DNA from: DASSUW01 sp963844405 | GTDB taxonomy: Bacteria > Actinomycetota > Thermoleophilia > Solirubrobacterales > Solirubrobacteraceae | Assembly (NCBI GenBank): GCA_963844405.1 | Contig: CAWJNZ010000007.1 | Coordinates: 62,001-126,000 of the forward strand | Direction: 5' to 3' | Length of the DNA: 64,000 bases | Notes under the pieces: generated by a model | The model's database searches: none | Told to the model about the DNA's origin: nothing | What the model saw: only the letters and a program-made list of their open reading frames with translations | Program-made: the position numbers and the translations under genes | Shown: positions 41,097 through 50,320 of the stretch, piece by piece | Numbering within the stretch: the first letter of the stretch is position 1 | How the letters are laid out: each line of letters begins with the position of its first letter

Positions 41097-43020
41097 GCCG
41101 CCGCCTCCAGCCGCAGCCCGGGCCACGCGCGGCCGAGCTTCTCGTACTCGCGCCGCAGCGCGTGCTCGACGTGCTCGGGCCGTGATCACGCCGCCGTCGC
41201 CGGCGCGCCAGGTAGGCGGCGGCCAGCGCGGCGGACTGGATGTTGCCGCCGGACAGCTCGCCGCGGGCCAGCGCGTCCCAGTCGAGCCCCTCGTGCGCCG
41301 CCTCGGGCGGGAACGAGCGCTGCCACAGCCGCTTGCGCAGCCGCGCGTCGGGCAGCTCGAAGCGGACGATGAAGCGCAGCCGGCGCAGGAACGCCTCGTC
41401 GAGCGCGGCCTCGCGGTTGCTCGCGAGGACGACGAGGCCGGTGAACGTCTCGACCCGCTGCAGGAGGTAGTTGACCTCGAGGTTCGCGTAGCGGTCGTGC
41501 GCGTCGCGGACCTCGGTGCGCTTGCCGAACAGCGCGTCGGCCTCGTCGAAGAACAGCACCGCGCCGGCGCGCTCGGCCTCGTCGAAGGCCGTCGCCAGGT
41601 TCTTCTCCGTCTCGCCGATGTACTTCGACACGACCGCCGACAGGTCGATCCGGTACAGGTCCTGCTCGAGCGCGTCGGCGATCGCCTCGGCGGCCATCGT
41701 CTTGCCCGTTCCCGGCGGGCCGGCGAAGAGGACGGCGACGCCCTGGCCGCGCGGGAGCCGGCGGCGGAAGCCCCAGTCGTCGAGCACGACGTGCTGGAGC
41801 GCGACGTGCGGTGACCAGCTCGCGCGAGCTGCGCGTGGGCGTCGTCGGCGAGGACGAGGTCGTCGAGCGTGAAGCTCGGCGTGATGAGCGCGGCGACGCG
41901 CTCGAGCGCGTGCTCGGGCTGGCGCCGTGCGACCTCCCACACGAGGTCGCGGTCGAGCGGGCGGCCGGCCCAGGTGGCCGCCACGCGCGCGCGGGCGACG
42001 ACCTCGGCGATGTCGCCCTCGGTGAACGCGAAGCGGGCGGCGATCACGCCGGCGAGCGCGGCGGCGGTCGGCTGGTCGATGCCCTCGGCCGTCAGCTCGC
42101 GGCGCCAGGCGGTGGCGCGCTCGCGGTGGGTCGGGCGGCGCGCACGTCGACCACGTAGGCGCCGGGCGCGCGGAAGCCGCCGGGGGCGTACGCGGCCAGC
42201 GGCGGGTCGTCGGCGCGCCATGCGAGCTGCTCGAGGCGGTCGCCGCTGACCACGGGGAGCGCGAGCCCGAGCGTGCCGAGCAGGCGCAGCTCGGGGGCGG
42301 GGCGGCCCGTCGGGTATCGGCGTGAGCCCGGCCGCGCGCGCCGCCGCCGCGGCCATGGCACGGCGCCCGCTGCCGGACGGGCCGCGCAGCACGACGGCGC
42401 CGCGGGCGCCGGCTCGCAGGTGCCGGACGAGGCCGTCGAGCAAGGTGATCTGGCGCTCGGGCGGGGGCCCGCCGGCGGTCATCGGCTCGGGCACGTCGCC
42501 GGAGAGCAGCGTGCGCGCGGTCGGCGTCAGGCGAACGGGCTCGCGTGCCCCGGCGCCCGGCTCCAGCACGCCGAGCCGCACGAGCTTGTGCGTCGTCGTC
42601 GAGCGCGGCCGGCGCCTCGATCGCGAACGGGGCGAGCAGCAGGCGCATCAGCGCGGCCGACGGATGGCGGCGGGCGCCGTCGTCGTGGGCGCAGCCGAGC
42701 AGGACGGCGACCTGCGGGTCGCTCTCCGACCACCACGCGGCCGCGATCAGCAGCTCCTCTCCGGTCGTGAGGCCGAGCACGGCGACGATCCGCGCCAGCG
42801 GCCCGTCGGTGGTCAGCGCCGCCGTCTGCAGCGCCATCTGCGCGAGGTCGCGCTCGGCGTCGGCGGGCGCCAGCTCGACGCCCGCTGCCGCGAGCAGCCG
42901 CTCGATCTCGGCGCGGCCGGCCGCCGGCTCGGCCCACAGGGCGCGCAGCCGGGCCAGGTAGGCGCCGAGCGTCACGCGCAGCAGCTCGAGGTCGGCGACG
43001 AGGCGCGGGTCGGTGCTCAT
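41093..43020 (-). CDS. AAA+ ATPase of the injection system (Afp15-like), frameshifted
   Basis: ATG 43020 overlaps the upstream stop. The N-terminal winged-helix-like part (RLVADLELLRVTLGAYLARL, LLIAAAWWSESDPQ) is followed by a degenerate P-loop (VVLRGPSGSGRR). The C-terminal AAA module is complete: LFAGPPGTGKTMAAEAIA (Walker A), AVLFFDEADALFGKRTEV (Walker B), ASNREAALDEAFLRRLRFIV (sensor 1 and Arg finger). Several single-base losses (near 42590, 42330, 42140, 41820 and 41205) split it. About 640 residues expected. Afp15-like ATPases act in assembly of the particle and are one of the eCIS hallmark genes. Confidence 0.8.
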
Positions 43021-44151
43021 GTGATCGTCAGCCCCCGGAAGACGGGTCCGGCGGTGCGGTTCGCGCGCAGCGCGAGGTCGGCGGGGCCGGATGCGCTGCC
43101 GGCCGGGACGACGACGTCGACCCGCGTGCTCGACTGGAAGGTCACGTTGCCGGCCGCCAGCGGGACGCCGCGCAGGAAGACCTCGACGCCGGGGGCCGCG
43201 TGCGCCGTGTCGAGCTGCACGGTGTCGCCGGAGGTGGCGCTGGCCGTCGGGCCGACGATGGTCGGGACGAGCGTGAGGCCGATGCTGTCGGCGCCGGTGC
43301 GCAGGCCGTTCTCGGTGGCGACGACGTCGAGCCGCCGCGGCCCGGGGCGCAGGGCGGGCCGGTCGAAGCGCAGGTCGACGGCGTTGGTGCCGGCGGGGGC
43401 GACGTTCGTGGGGGCCCAGCCCGTGCCGCCGCCGGCCGGGTCCCCCTCCTCGGGGGCGAGCGCGAACGCGGCCCCGGCCGTGAGCCCCTCGACCCCGATC
43501 GTGAAGGTGGTGGCGGCGCTCCCGCGCGGCGGCGCGACGGTCGCGAGCCGCGGGCCCATGCTCGGGACCACCGCCACGCGCCGCTCCCGCACCGGCGGCC
43601 CGGGCACGTGCTGGTCCGGCGCGTCGATCAGGACCAGGGAGACGAGGTAGCCGACCGACAGCCGCACGGGCTCGGACGCGGCCGTCCACAGCTTGGTGAG
43701 GCCGTCGAGGTCGAGCGGCTCCAGCGTGATCCGCAGCGGCTCGACGAGCGGCTTGGCGGTGTTCGGCACCGCCGGGTCGGCGGCCGGCGACGATCCCGTT
43801 GCCGTGCAGCGCCCGCATCACCGCGGCCAGCCCGGCGTGGGCGAACTGCTCCTGATCGCCGTCGGCGTTGCCGGTGGCGGCGGCCGGGAAGGCGGTGAGC
43901 AGGTAGTGCAGCTCGAGCGCCAGCGGCGGCCGCCCCCGCGCCGTGACCGTGCCGGTCTGCGGCGGCTCCATGTTCCGGTAGGCCGTGTTCGGGGCGATCC
44001 GGTACAGGAACCAGTTGAGCCGCAGGTCGCTCGCGTCGACGTCGAGCGGCCCGACCGTGATCCGCGGCCGCGGCGTCAGCGCCGCCACCGCGGCGGTCGC
44101 GAGCTGCTTGAGCGTGTCGTCCACGCCCTGGATGGCGGTCACGCCGGCCAT
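43017..44151 (-). CDS. DUF4255 tube-terminator-like protein (Afp16/Pvc16), one frameshift
   Basis: ATG 44151: GVDDTLKQLATAAVAAL, ITVGPLDVDASDLRLNWFLY and LALELHYLLTAFPA are the DUF4255 motifs of Afp16/Pvc16, which caps tube and sheath. After a single missing base near 43790 it continues NTAKPLVEPLRITLEPLDLDG and YLVSLVLIDA. A C-terminal Ig-like beta domain follows (AVDLRFDRPALRPGPRRLDVV to FRGLTIT), longer than in Afp16. About 378 residues expected. Confidence 0.8.
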
Positions 44152-45059
44152 CGACCCCTCGCATGGAGCGACGCCCCGACCCGGCGAGCGGCGAGCGACG
44201 CGAACGGGTCCGGCGGCGGCGGAGCGGCCGGAGGGGTGATCACCTCGATGCGGTCGATCACGACCGGAGGCGCCGCACGGTCCGCCGCCCCGACCCGATC
44301 GTCCCCGCCGACCAGGCGCCCGCCCGGCACGGCGGCGCGACGACCGGCGGCACCACGACGCTCGCCCGCCACCACCGCACCGTCACGGCCCGCCACGACC
44401 CGGTCATCGCCGCGCCGCACGAGCCCGTCATGGCCGCGCGCCACGACCCTGTCCTCGCCGCGCGGCACGAGCCCGTCCTGGCCGCCCGGCACGACCGCCG
44501 CCACCACGCCGTCGACGCGCGCCACGACCGCCTCGTGGCTGCCCGACACGACCGCCGCCACCGCCCCATCGCCGCCCGGCACGACCCCGTCAAGCCCGGC
44601 CGGCACCACCCGGTCGTGCCCGCCGGTCACGACCGCGTCGTGGCCGCCGGGAACGACCGCCTCATGGCCGCCCGGCACGACCGCGTCACGACCCCGCGGC
44701 ACGACCGCGTCGTGGCCGCTCGGCACGACCGCGTCATGGCCGCGCGGCACGACCGCGTCGTGGCCGGCCGCCACGACCGCGTCATCGCCGCCCGCCACCA
44801 CCGCCCCGTTGCCGCCCGGCACGACCCCGTCGTGGCCGGCCGCCACGACCGCGCGATCGCCGCCCGCCACCACCGCTCCGTTGCCGCCCGGCACGACCCC
44901 GTCGTGGCCGCGCGCCACGACCGCGCGATCGGCGCCCGGCACGACCCCGTCATGGCTGACGCGGGTCGTGGCCGGCGCATCCACCTCCTGCGCGCCGTGC
45001 CAGGGCGACCCGACCGCGGGGCGGTGGGCGCGGGCTACGAGGCGGGTGGCGGTGCTCAC
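44139..45059 (-). CDS. octapeptide-repeat protein in the injection-system locus
   Basis: 306 residues from GTG 45059, intact. After a 34-residue leader it runs through about 25 near-perfect 8-residue repeats of the form GHDAVVPG / GNGAVVAG / GDRAVVAA (residues about 35-245). The C-terminus is PPVVIDRIEVITPPAAPPPPDP then FASLAARR. The IxRIEV-Pro-rich tail resembles short conserved eCIS proteins found at this position, so the repeat block looks like an insertion into that family. The alternating Gly-His-Asp and Val-Val pattern suggests a beta-roll or extended rod, possibly metal-binding like RTX repeats. No enzyme motif; could be a ruler, linker or adhesive element. Confidence 0.65.
   Translation of the reverse strand: MSTATRLVARAHRPAVGSPWHGAQEVDAPATTRVSHDGVVPGADRAVVARGHDGVVPGGNGAVVAGGDRAVVAAGHDGVVPGGNGAVVAGGDDAVVAAGHDAVVPRGHDAVVPSGHDAVVPRGRDAVVPGGHEAVVPGGHDAVVTGGHDRVVPAGLDGVVPGGDGAVAAVVSGSHEAVVARVDGVVAAVVPGGQDGLVPRGEDRVVARGHDGLVRRGDDRVVAGRDGAVVAGERRGAAGRRAAVPGGRLVGGDDRVGAADRAAPPVVIDRIEVITPPAAPPPPDPFASLAARRVGASLHARGRWPA
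44340..44955. repeat. 24-bp tandem repeat array
   Basis: The DNA shows units of about 24 bases, for example GCCCGGCACGACCGCGTCGT, repeated some 25 times with point differences. It encodes the octapeptide repeats of the gene at 44139-45059 on the minus strand. Unit length stays a multiple of three, so expansions or contractions keep the frame. Confidence 0.85.
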
Positions 45060-45694
45060 CGGTCCTCCGCGACGAGGTGGGCGAGGCGGCTGCGGCGCTC
45101 GTCGGGCAGCTGCTCGATCGTGTCGAGGTCCCAGTGGTACGCGGCGGCCAGCAGGTGGATCTCCTCGTCGATACGCCCGCGCTGCTCGAAGAGCGCCGTC
45201 AACACGACCCGCTCGACGTCGAGCCCGACCTCGAGCGGCGCGCCGCACTCCACGCAGGAAGAGACCAGCGGCCCGACGAGGGACTCGTCGACCTGCTCGA
45301 GATCCTCCGGCGCAGGGGAGCGCGACGGCGAGCCGACCGTGCACCGCCGCACCAGCTCGGCCACCGCCACGGTCTTGTCGCCCGGCAACCCGACCAGGTC
45401 CCCGTAGGTCGGCGCGCGCAGGCCGCCGCGCGCGCCGCAGACCGCCACGCGCGGCTGCTCCTCGGGGACCGACGCCAGGGACAGCTCGTTCTCGGTCCCA
45501 CAGGCGCCGCACACGGCGAGCAGCTCGACCTCCCGGCCCGTCAGCGCGCGGTGCAAGCCCAGCAGCCGGCGGTCGCCCGCGGCAACCGTCAGCGCCTCGG
45601 GCGCATCCTCACCCGCACCACGGAGGACCGCGAGCACCTGCATCAGCTCGCCGCCATCCTCCGAGAGCCCCGCTAGCACCGCGGCGGCCCGCAC
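45056..45694 (-). CDS. zinc-ribbon tail-assembly protein of the eCIS
   Basis: 212 residues from GTG 45694, three bases after the tube stop. Two CxxC pairs (CGAC at 62-65 and CVEC at 147-150) suggest a split zinc ribbon. The C-terminus RIDEEIHLLAAAYHWDLDTIEQLP is a motif shared with phage tail-assembly chaperone-like proteins (EVH.LA..YHW pattern). In related loci a gene of this type follows the tube gene, as here. It probably assists tube or baseplate assembly. Confidence 0.7.
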   Translation of the reverse strand: MRAAAVLAGLSEDGGELMQVLAVLRGAGEDAPEALTVAAGDRRLLGLHRALTGREVELLAVCGACGTENELSLASVPEEQPRVAVCGARGGLRAPTYGDLVGLPGDKTVAVAELVRRCTVGSPSRSPAPEDLEQVDESLVGPLVSSCVECGAPLEVGLDVERVVLTALFEQRGRIDEEIHLLAAAYHWDLDTIEQLPDERRSRLAHLVAEDR

Positions 45695-45696
45695 GA

Positions 45697-46191
45697 CTAC
45701 GCTTCCGCCGGCTCGGGAGTCGCCTCGTCGCGCTCCCACCCCTCGAGCTCGAGCTTGATCGACTCGATGGCCACCGCCGCGCTGCCCGCGTCGAGCGCCG
45801 GCAGCGCGGTGTACTCGGACACCCAGCAGCGGAAGAGGTTGTACGAGAGGACCTTCTGGTTGGACTCGTTGAAGACGTCGACGACGATGTCCTTGCGGAA
45901 GTTCTTGAGCGAGATCGGGCTGTCGAGCGAGTGGATGAGGTTGGCCCACGCCTCGAACTCCGGGTCGTGGGTCTTGCCGCGCTCGAGCGTCACGGCGTCG
46001 TACTTGGTGACCCCCGGGCTCTTGCGCTCGTGCGACGGGTCGCCGCCCTCCCGGTGGGTGACCGGGTCGGTGGTCCGTCGCAGAGCGCTCATCTTGGAGA
46101 GCCCGGCGACGTACTTGCCGTCCCACTTCACGCGGAACATGAACGCCTTGTAGGGATCGAACCGGTGCGTGTTGACCACGAACTGGGCCAT
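45697..46191 (-). CDS. contractile tail tube protein
   Basis: 164 residues from ATG 46191, intact. NTHRFDPYKAFMFRVKWDGKYVAGLSKMS, VTLERGKTHDPEFEAWANLI and LYN-type ending (VLSYNLFRCWVSEYTALPALD) are the T4 gp19-like tube motifs (Hcp fold). The rings stack to form the inner tube that is driven through the target membrane. It is the only tube gene visible in the locus, whereas several eCIS have two or three. Confidence 0.92.
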   Translation of the reverse strand: MAQFVVNTHRFDPYKAFMFRVKWDGKYVAGLSKMSALRRTTDPVTHREGGDPSHERKSPGVTKYDAVTLERGKTHDPEFEAWANLIHSLDSPISLKNFRKDIVVDVFNESNQKVLSYNLFRCWVSEYTALPALDAGSAAVAIESIKLELEGWERDEATPEPAEA

Positions 46192-46192
46192 G

Positions 46193-48137
46193 TCACTCCT
46201 CCAGCGCCGAGATCTGCGTGATCGTGATGACGACGAACTCGGCCGGCTTCAACGGCGCGAAGCCGACGACGACGTTCACCCGCCCCAGGTCGATCTCCGA
46301 CTGCGGGTTGGTCGTCTCGTCGCAGAGGACGAAGAAGCTGTCCGACTCGGAGCGGCTGGTGCTCTGCTGGAACGCGCCCTGGTTGAACAGGCCGCGCATG
46401 AAGGTGCCGACCGCGAGCCGCAGCTGCGCCCACAGGTCCGGGTCGTTGGGCTCGAAGACCGCGAACTGCGTGCCGAGATAGAGCGAGCTGGCGATGAAGT
46501 CGGTCAGCCGCCGCACCGGCACGTACTTGAACTCCGACGCCTGGGTGTCGTCGCCCTTCAGCGTGCGGGCGCCCCACACGACCGAGCCGGCGCCCGGGAA
46601 GGTGCGCAGGACGTTGACGCCGCGCGGGTTGAGCAGCCCGGAGACGTTGTCGTCGGTCGGCGCCGTGAGGCCGCTGATGCCGACGATCCCCGCCTCCAGC
46701 CCGGCGGGCGCCTTGAAGATGCCGCGCGCGGAGTCGATCCGCGCCATCACCCCCGAGACCGCGCCGCACGCCGGGAGGTCGAGCCTCCGCCGCGTCCCGT
46801 CCTGCTGGATCTCGACCTGCTCGACGCGCGGGAAGTAGAGCGCGCCGTGCTCGCCGAGCGCCGGCAGCCCGCCGAGGTTCGGCGGGATCGCGGCGAAGCC
46901 GCCGCGCGGCGAGTCCGCGACCAGGAACGCCCGCTCGCGCTTGCAGTAGGCGAGCGGCGTTCCCGAGCTGGACCTCGTCGCCCGAGGTGAGGCCGGGCAG
47001 GCAGAGCAGGTTGAAGCGCGGGAACAGCAGCGTGCCGAGCGAGAACACGCCGCCGATGCCGCTCGCCGGCACGACGTCGCCGGGTCCGACGGGGCTGCCG
47101 TCGGTGCCGCCCGCGAAGCCTGCCGGCGTTCCGCCGGTCTCCCCCGGGCGCACGCCCGCGGAGCCGGAGACCTCGGTGCCGCCGAACGCGAGCCCGAGCC
47201 GCAGGTCGCGCGACGCGTCGTTCGAGCCCGCCGGCCGGACGGTGACCGCCGAGCTCAGGCCCGGCGTGTCGGAGGTGATGGTGAGGACGCTCCCGGCCTG
47301 CGACGCCGTCGCATTGAGCCCGGCGTTCGGCAGCGCGTTGTCGTTGAGCTCGGTGACGATCTGCGCCGGCGTGCGCGAGATCGTGCCGGCGCCCGCGGTC
47401 TGGGCCGGGAACAGCGCCACGTCGACGGGCGGGCCGTAGTCGACCGCCACGCTGAGCGTGTTGTTGGTGGCGGCGAAGACCGTCGGATTGACCACCGCCG
47501 AGCCGCCGACCGAGCTGCCGGCCGCCGTCGACGTCGCCGCCGGAGAGGCCTCGTCGGCCTCCACGAGCTGGGACCCGCGCAGGACCTCGACCGCGTAGCG
47601 CGGGCTGGCGGGCGACATCGAGAGGTTCGCGTGCGTCTCCTGCGCGGCCAGCACCGACTGGTTCGTCCGCGCGTCGACGTTGAAGTACGACAGCACGAGC
47701 GTGAAGAGGTCGTCCGGATTGGCGGTCGCGTCGTAGTCGACCTCGGCCTCGAGGCCCGAGCCCGCCACGCGGGTGGCCCAGGCCCCGCGACCGCGTGCGC
47801 GCAGGGCCAGCACGTCGGTCGGCGTGCCGCCGCCCGTGTCGAGCGTGAGCTCGGCGGCATCGGCGTCGGCCGCGATCGCGCGGACGACGATCGCCTGCCC
47901 GCCGCCGTTGGCGAAGAAGTGCGAGACGGCGTGGCCCATCGGCCGGTCCTCGTCCAGCAGCGGACCGAACATGCGGACGTAGTCGGCGAGGCTGAAGATC
48001 CGCTGGGGCGTCTCGACCGGCCCGCGCGAGGCCGCCCCGACGAAGGCGGTCACCGACGTGCTCACGCCGACGATCGTGCGCGTACCCGAGGGCCGTTCCT
48101 CGATGTAGACCCCCGGATACGTTGTCTGGACTGGCAT
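46193..48137 (-). CDS. contractile tail sheath protein, one frameshift
   Basis: ATG 48137 with GGGAGGG upstream gives TTYPGVYIEERPSGTRTIVGV, TAFVGAASRGPV and HAVSHFFANGGGQAIVVR, all sheath hallmarks. Near 46965 the frame must change to give AYCKRERAFLVADSPRGG, GVMARIDSARGIFKAPAG, RTLKGDDTQASEFKYVPVRR and TQFAVFEPNDPDLWAQLR, the conserved C-terminal domain. About 648 residues expected. A variable beta-rich insertion (about residues 180-330) lies on the outer surface. It is the first gene of the 25-kb operon. Contraction powers injection. Confidence 0.9.
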
Positions 48138-48217
48138 CGCCGTCCCTCCCTTGTCAGGTCCGTGCCAGTCTCCGCCGCCGCCTGCACCGCGGCGTTGTCG
48201 CGCCCGCTAGGCGCGCG

Positions 48218-48958
48218 TCACGTCAGCGTCACCGCGGCGTCACCGAGCGGCCGCACGAGCGCCTCCATCTGGCCGGAGGGGCGCAGCCCGAGCTCGGCCT
48301 GCAGCCGGGTGCAGAAGACGCGGTACTGGCGCAGCGCCTCGCCCCAGTTGCCCTCGGCGAGGTAGACCCTGACGAGCAACCGGTGGGCGCTCTCGCGCAG
48401 CGGGTCGCTGTCGACGGCGGCGAGGCAGGCCTCGACGGCCTCGCCGTAGCGGGCGTCGGCGAGCAGCCGCTCGGCCACCGCCTCGAGCGCGTGCAGCCGC
48501 AGCTGCCGGAGCCGCTCGCGCTCGAGCTCGAGCCAGTCGTCGTACCAGTCGGGGAGCAGGTCGCCGGTCAGCTCGTCGTCGAGCCCGCCGGCCGCCTCCG
48601 GGTCGCGCAGGAGCCCGCGCGACAGGGCCACCACGCGGTGGACGTCGACGTCGACCTCCGGTCCCAGTGCCAGGTGGCTCGGCGTGGCGTCGACCAGGAA
48701 GTGGCCGGTCTGCCGCAGGCGCCACAGCGCCGAGCGCAGGTTGGCGTGCGAGCGCGCCTCGCTGGCGTCGATCCACAGCGAGCCCGCGACGTAGACACGG
48801 AGCAGCGGCCGGTGGTGCAGCGCCAGGAAGGCGACGAGGCGCTGCGCGCTCAGGGGGAGGCCGATCTGCTGCCCGCCGCAGCGGAGCTCGAAGCCATGCA
48901 ACAGCCGAACCTCTGCGCGCGGTCGCCGCAGCTGCGACGCGCTAGCTGCTGTCGTCAA
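48218..48958 (-). CDS. SARP/BTAD-family transcriptional regulator
   Basis: 246 residues from TTG 48958, preceded by GGAGG with good spacing. The N-terminal winged-helix reads RLLHGFELRCGGQQIGLPLSAQR, LAGSLW-type strand (VAGSLWIDASEARSHANLRSALWRLR). The bacterial transcriptional activation domain follows (WYDDWLELERERLRQLRLHALE, DPLRESAHRLLVRVYLAEGN). SARP proteins activate secondary-metabolite and differentiation genes in actinobacteria. Its position 80 bases upstream of the sheath gene on the same strand makes it the likely activator of the injection-system operon. No NTPase domain is fused. Confidence 0.85.
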   Translation of the reverse strand: MTTAASASQLRRPRAEVRLLHGFELRCGGQQIGLPLSAQRLVAFLALHHRPLLRVYVAGSLWIDASEARSHANLRSALWRLRQTGHFLVDATPSHLALGPEVDVDVHRVVALSRGLLRDPEAAGGLDDELTGDLLPDWYDDWLELERERLRQLRLHALEAVAERLLADARYGEAVEACLAAVDSDPLRESAHRLLVRVYLAEGNWGEALRQYRVFCTRLQAELGLRPSGQMEALVRPLGDAAVTLT

Positions 48959-49026
48959 AGACGACCTCCGTGGTCGGGCAGCCGGTCAGGCGATCATAAC
49001 CGGCGACCCCGGGCCACAGGGACTTT

Positions 49027-50283
49027 TCAGCAGGCGCCGGTGCCGTACGCGTAGCAGTCGATCAGGATGTCGCGCAGGCTGCTCAGCCGGACCTTGTCGC
49101 CGCCGTTGTTGAGGATCGGGCCGATCTCGCCCCACGACTTCTCGAGCGCGGTGTCCTCGGCCGGGTCCCCGACCACGTAGATCCGCATCTCCTCGCCCGG
49201 CTGGAGCACCGACCCGCGCGGGAACGCGTAGCCGTACGGCGGGCTCGAGAGCTTGTAGCCGTCGAGGTCGACCGCCGCGCCAGAGACGTTGCGGACCGTC
49301 ACCCACTCGCGCCCCGTCGGCTTGGCGGTGACCTTCAGGGCCCCGGCGTACGGGTCCGCGCACGCGCGGGCGCACGGGTAGGTCATATACGCGCGCAGGT
49401 CGCCCTGCGGGTCGAACAGGTACGCACCGTCGCCCGTCCACCGGGCGCTCGCGTTGTCGAAGATCGTCTTGCCCAGGTTCCAGAACAGCTCGGTGAAGGT
49501 GTCGGTCCCGTCGTTGACGTAGACCGTCACCGTCTCGCTCGGGGGCAGCGTGACCCAGTCCGGGAACGTGTAGCGGTTGAGCGCCGAGTCGCGCAGCCAC
49601 CAGCCGCCCAGCGGGACCGTGTTGACCGGGTCGAGGTTGCGGATGCGGACCCACTCGCCGCCCGCCAGGCCCTGGTCGCCGTTGACGCTGACCCGCAGCG
49701 GCGACTCGTCGTTCGGGCCGAGGCCGCAGTAGGTCGGGTTCCAGAGCCCGCGCAGCTTGGAGGCCGCGTACTCGCCCTGCCGCGCGTAGTCCGCGTTCCA
49801 GGCGCTCTCGTTGCGGTGCGGCAGCCACAGCGCGTGGCCCTCGGCCATCAGCCGCTGGCCGATGTCGACCCAGCGGCCCCCGAGCCTGACGGACACCGCG
49901 CGCCGCAGCCGCACGCCGGAGCGCGCCGAGGGGTCGAGTGAGGCGAGCCGTACGCGCCAGCGCGCGCGCTTGAGCAGCCGCTCGAGCCGGGCGGTCGCCT
50001 CGAGCGCGTGGCACTCGCCGGCCCGCCGCGCGGCGGTCGCGCTGTACGCGGTCTGCTCCATCGCGTTGACGCCGGTGAGGCGGACGGCGTACCGCTGCTT
50101 GGAGCCGTCGCCGAACAGGTCGACGTAGAAGGTGTCGCCGTCGGCGATGTAGGTGACCTTGCCGTCGGTGATGTCGCAGCCCGCGGCGTCGGCGGGCTTC
50201 AGGCACTCGCCCGGGCGGGCTTCGGCGACCCCGGCCGCGAGGCCGGCGACCAGCAGGGCGATGAGGACGACGATACGGCGCAC
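49027..50283 (-). CDS. secreted staphylococcal-nuclease-like protein with two lamin-tail domains
   Basis: 418 residues from GTG 50283. A signal peptide (IVVLIALLVAGLAAGVAEA) is followed by an SNase-like fold: VTYIADGDTFYVDLFGDG, RYAVRLTGVNAMEQTAY and AEGHALWLPHRNESAWNADY. Two lamin-tail (LTD) domains follow (GEWVRIRNLDPVNTVPLGGWWL and EWVTVRNVSGAAVDLDGYKL). The catalytic Arg/Glu pattern is only partly conserved, so activity is not certain. Predicted as an exported nuclease or DNA/cell-surface-binding protein. It lies between the regulator and the polymer locus and is probably independent of both. Confidence 0.78.
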   Translation of the reverse strand: MRRIVVLIALLVAGLAAGVAEARPGECLKPADAAGCDITDGKVTYIADGDTFYVDLFGDGSKQRYAVRLTGVNAMEQTAYSATAARRAGECHALEATARLERLLKRARWRVRLASLDPSARSGVRLRRAVSVRLGGRWVDIGQRLMAEGHALWLPHRNESAWNADYARQGEYAASKLRGLWNPTYCGLGPNDESPLRVSVNGDQGLAGGEWVRIRNLDPVNTVPLGGWWLRDSALNRYTFPDWVTLPPSETVTVYVNDGTDTFTELFWNLGKTIFDNASARWTGDGAYLFDPQGDLRAYMTYPCARACADPYAGALKVTAKPTGREWVTVRNVSGAAVDLDGYKLSSPPYGYAFPRGSVLQPGEEMRIYVVGDPAEDTALEKSWGEIGPILNNGGDKVRLSSLRDILIDCYAYGTGAC

Positions 50284-50320
50284 GGACTTCCGAACACACG
50301 ATGAGCCGGTTCGTTGCGCT

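Noticed and set aside
44340..44955. Possible CRISPR-like array
   Set aside because: The 24-bp units are contiguous, with no unique spacers, and encode regular octapeptides in an intact frame.
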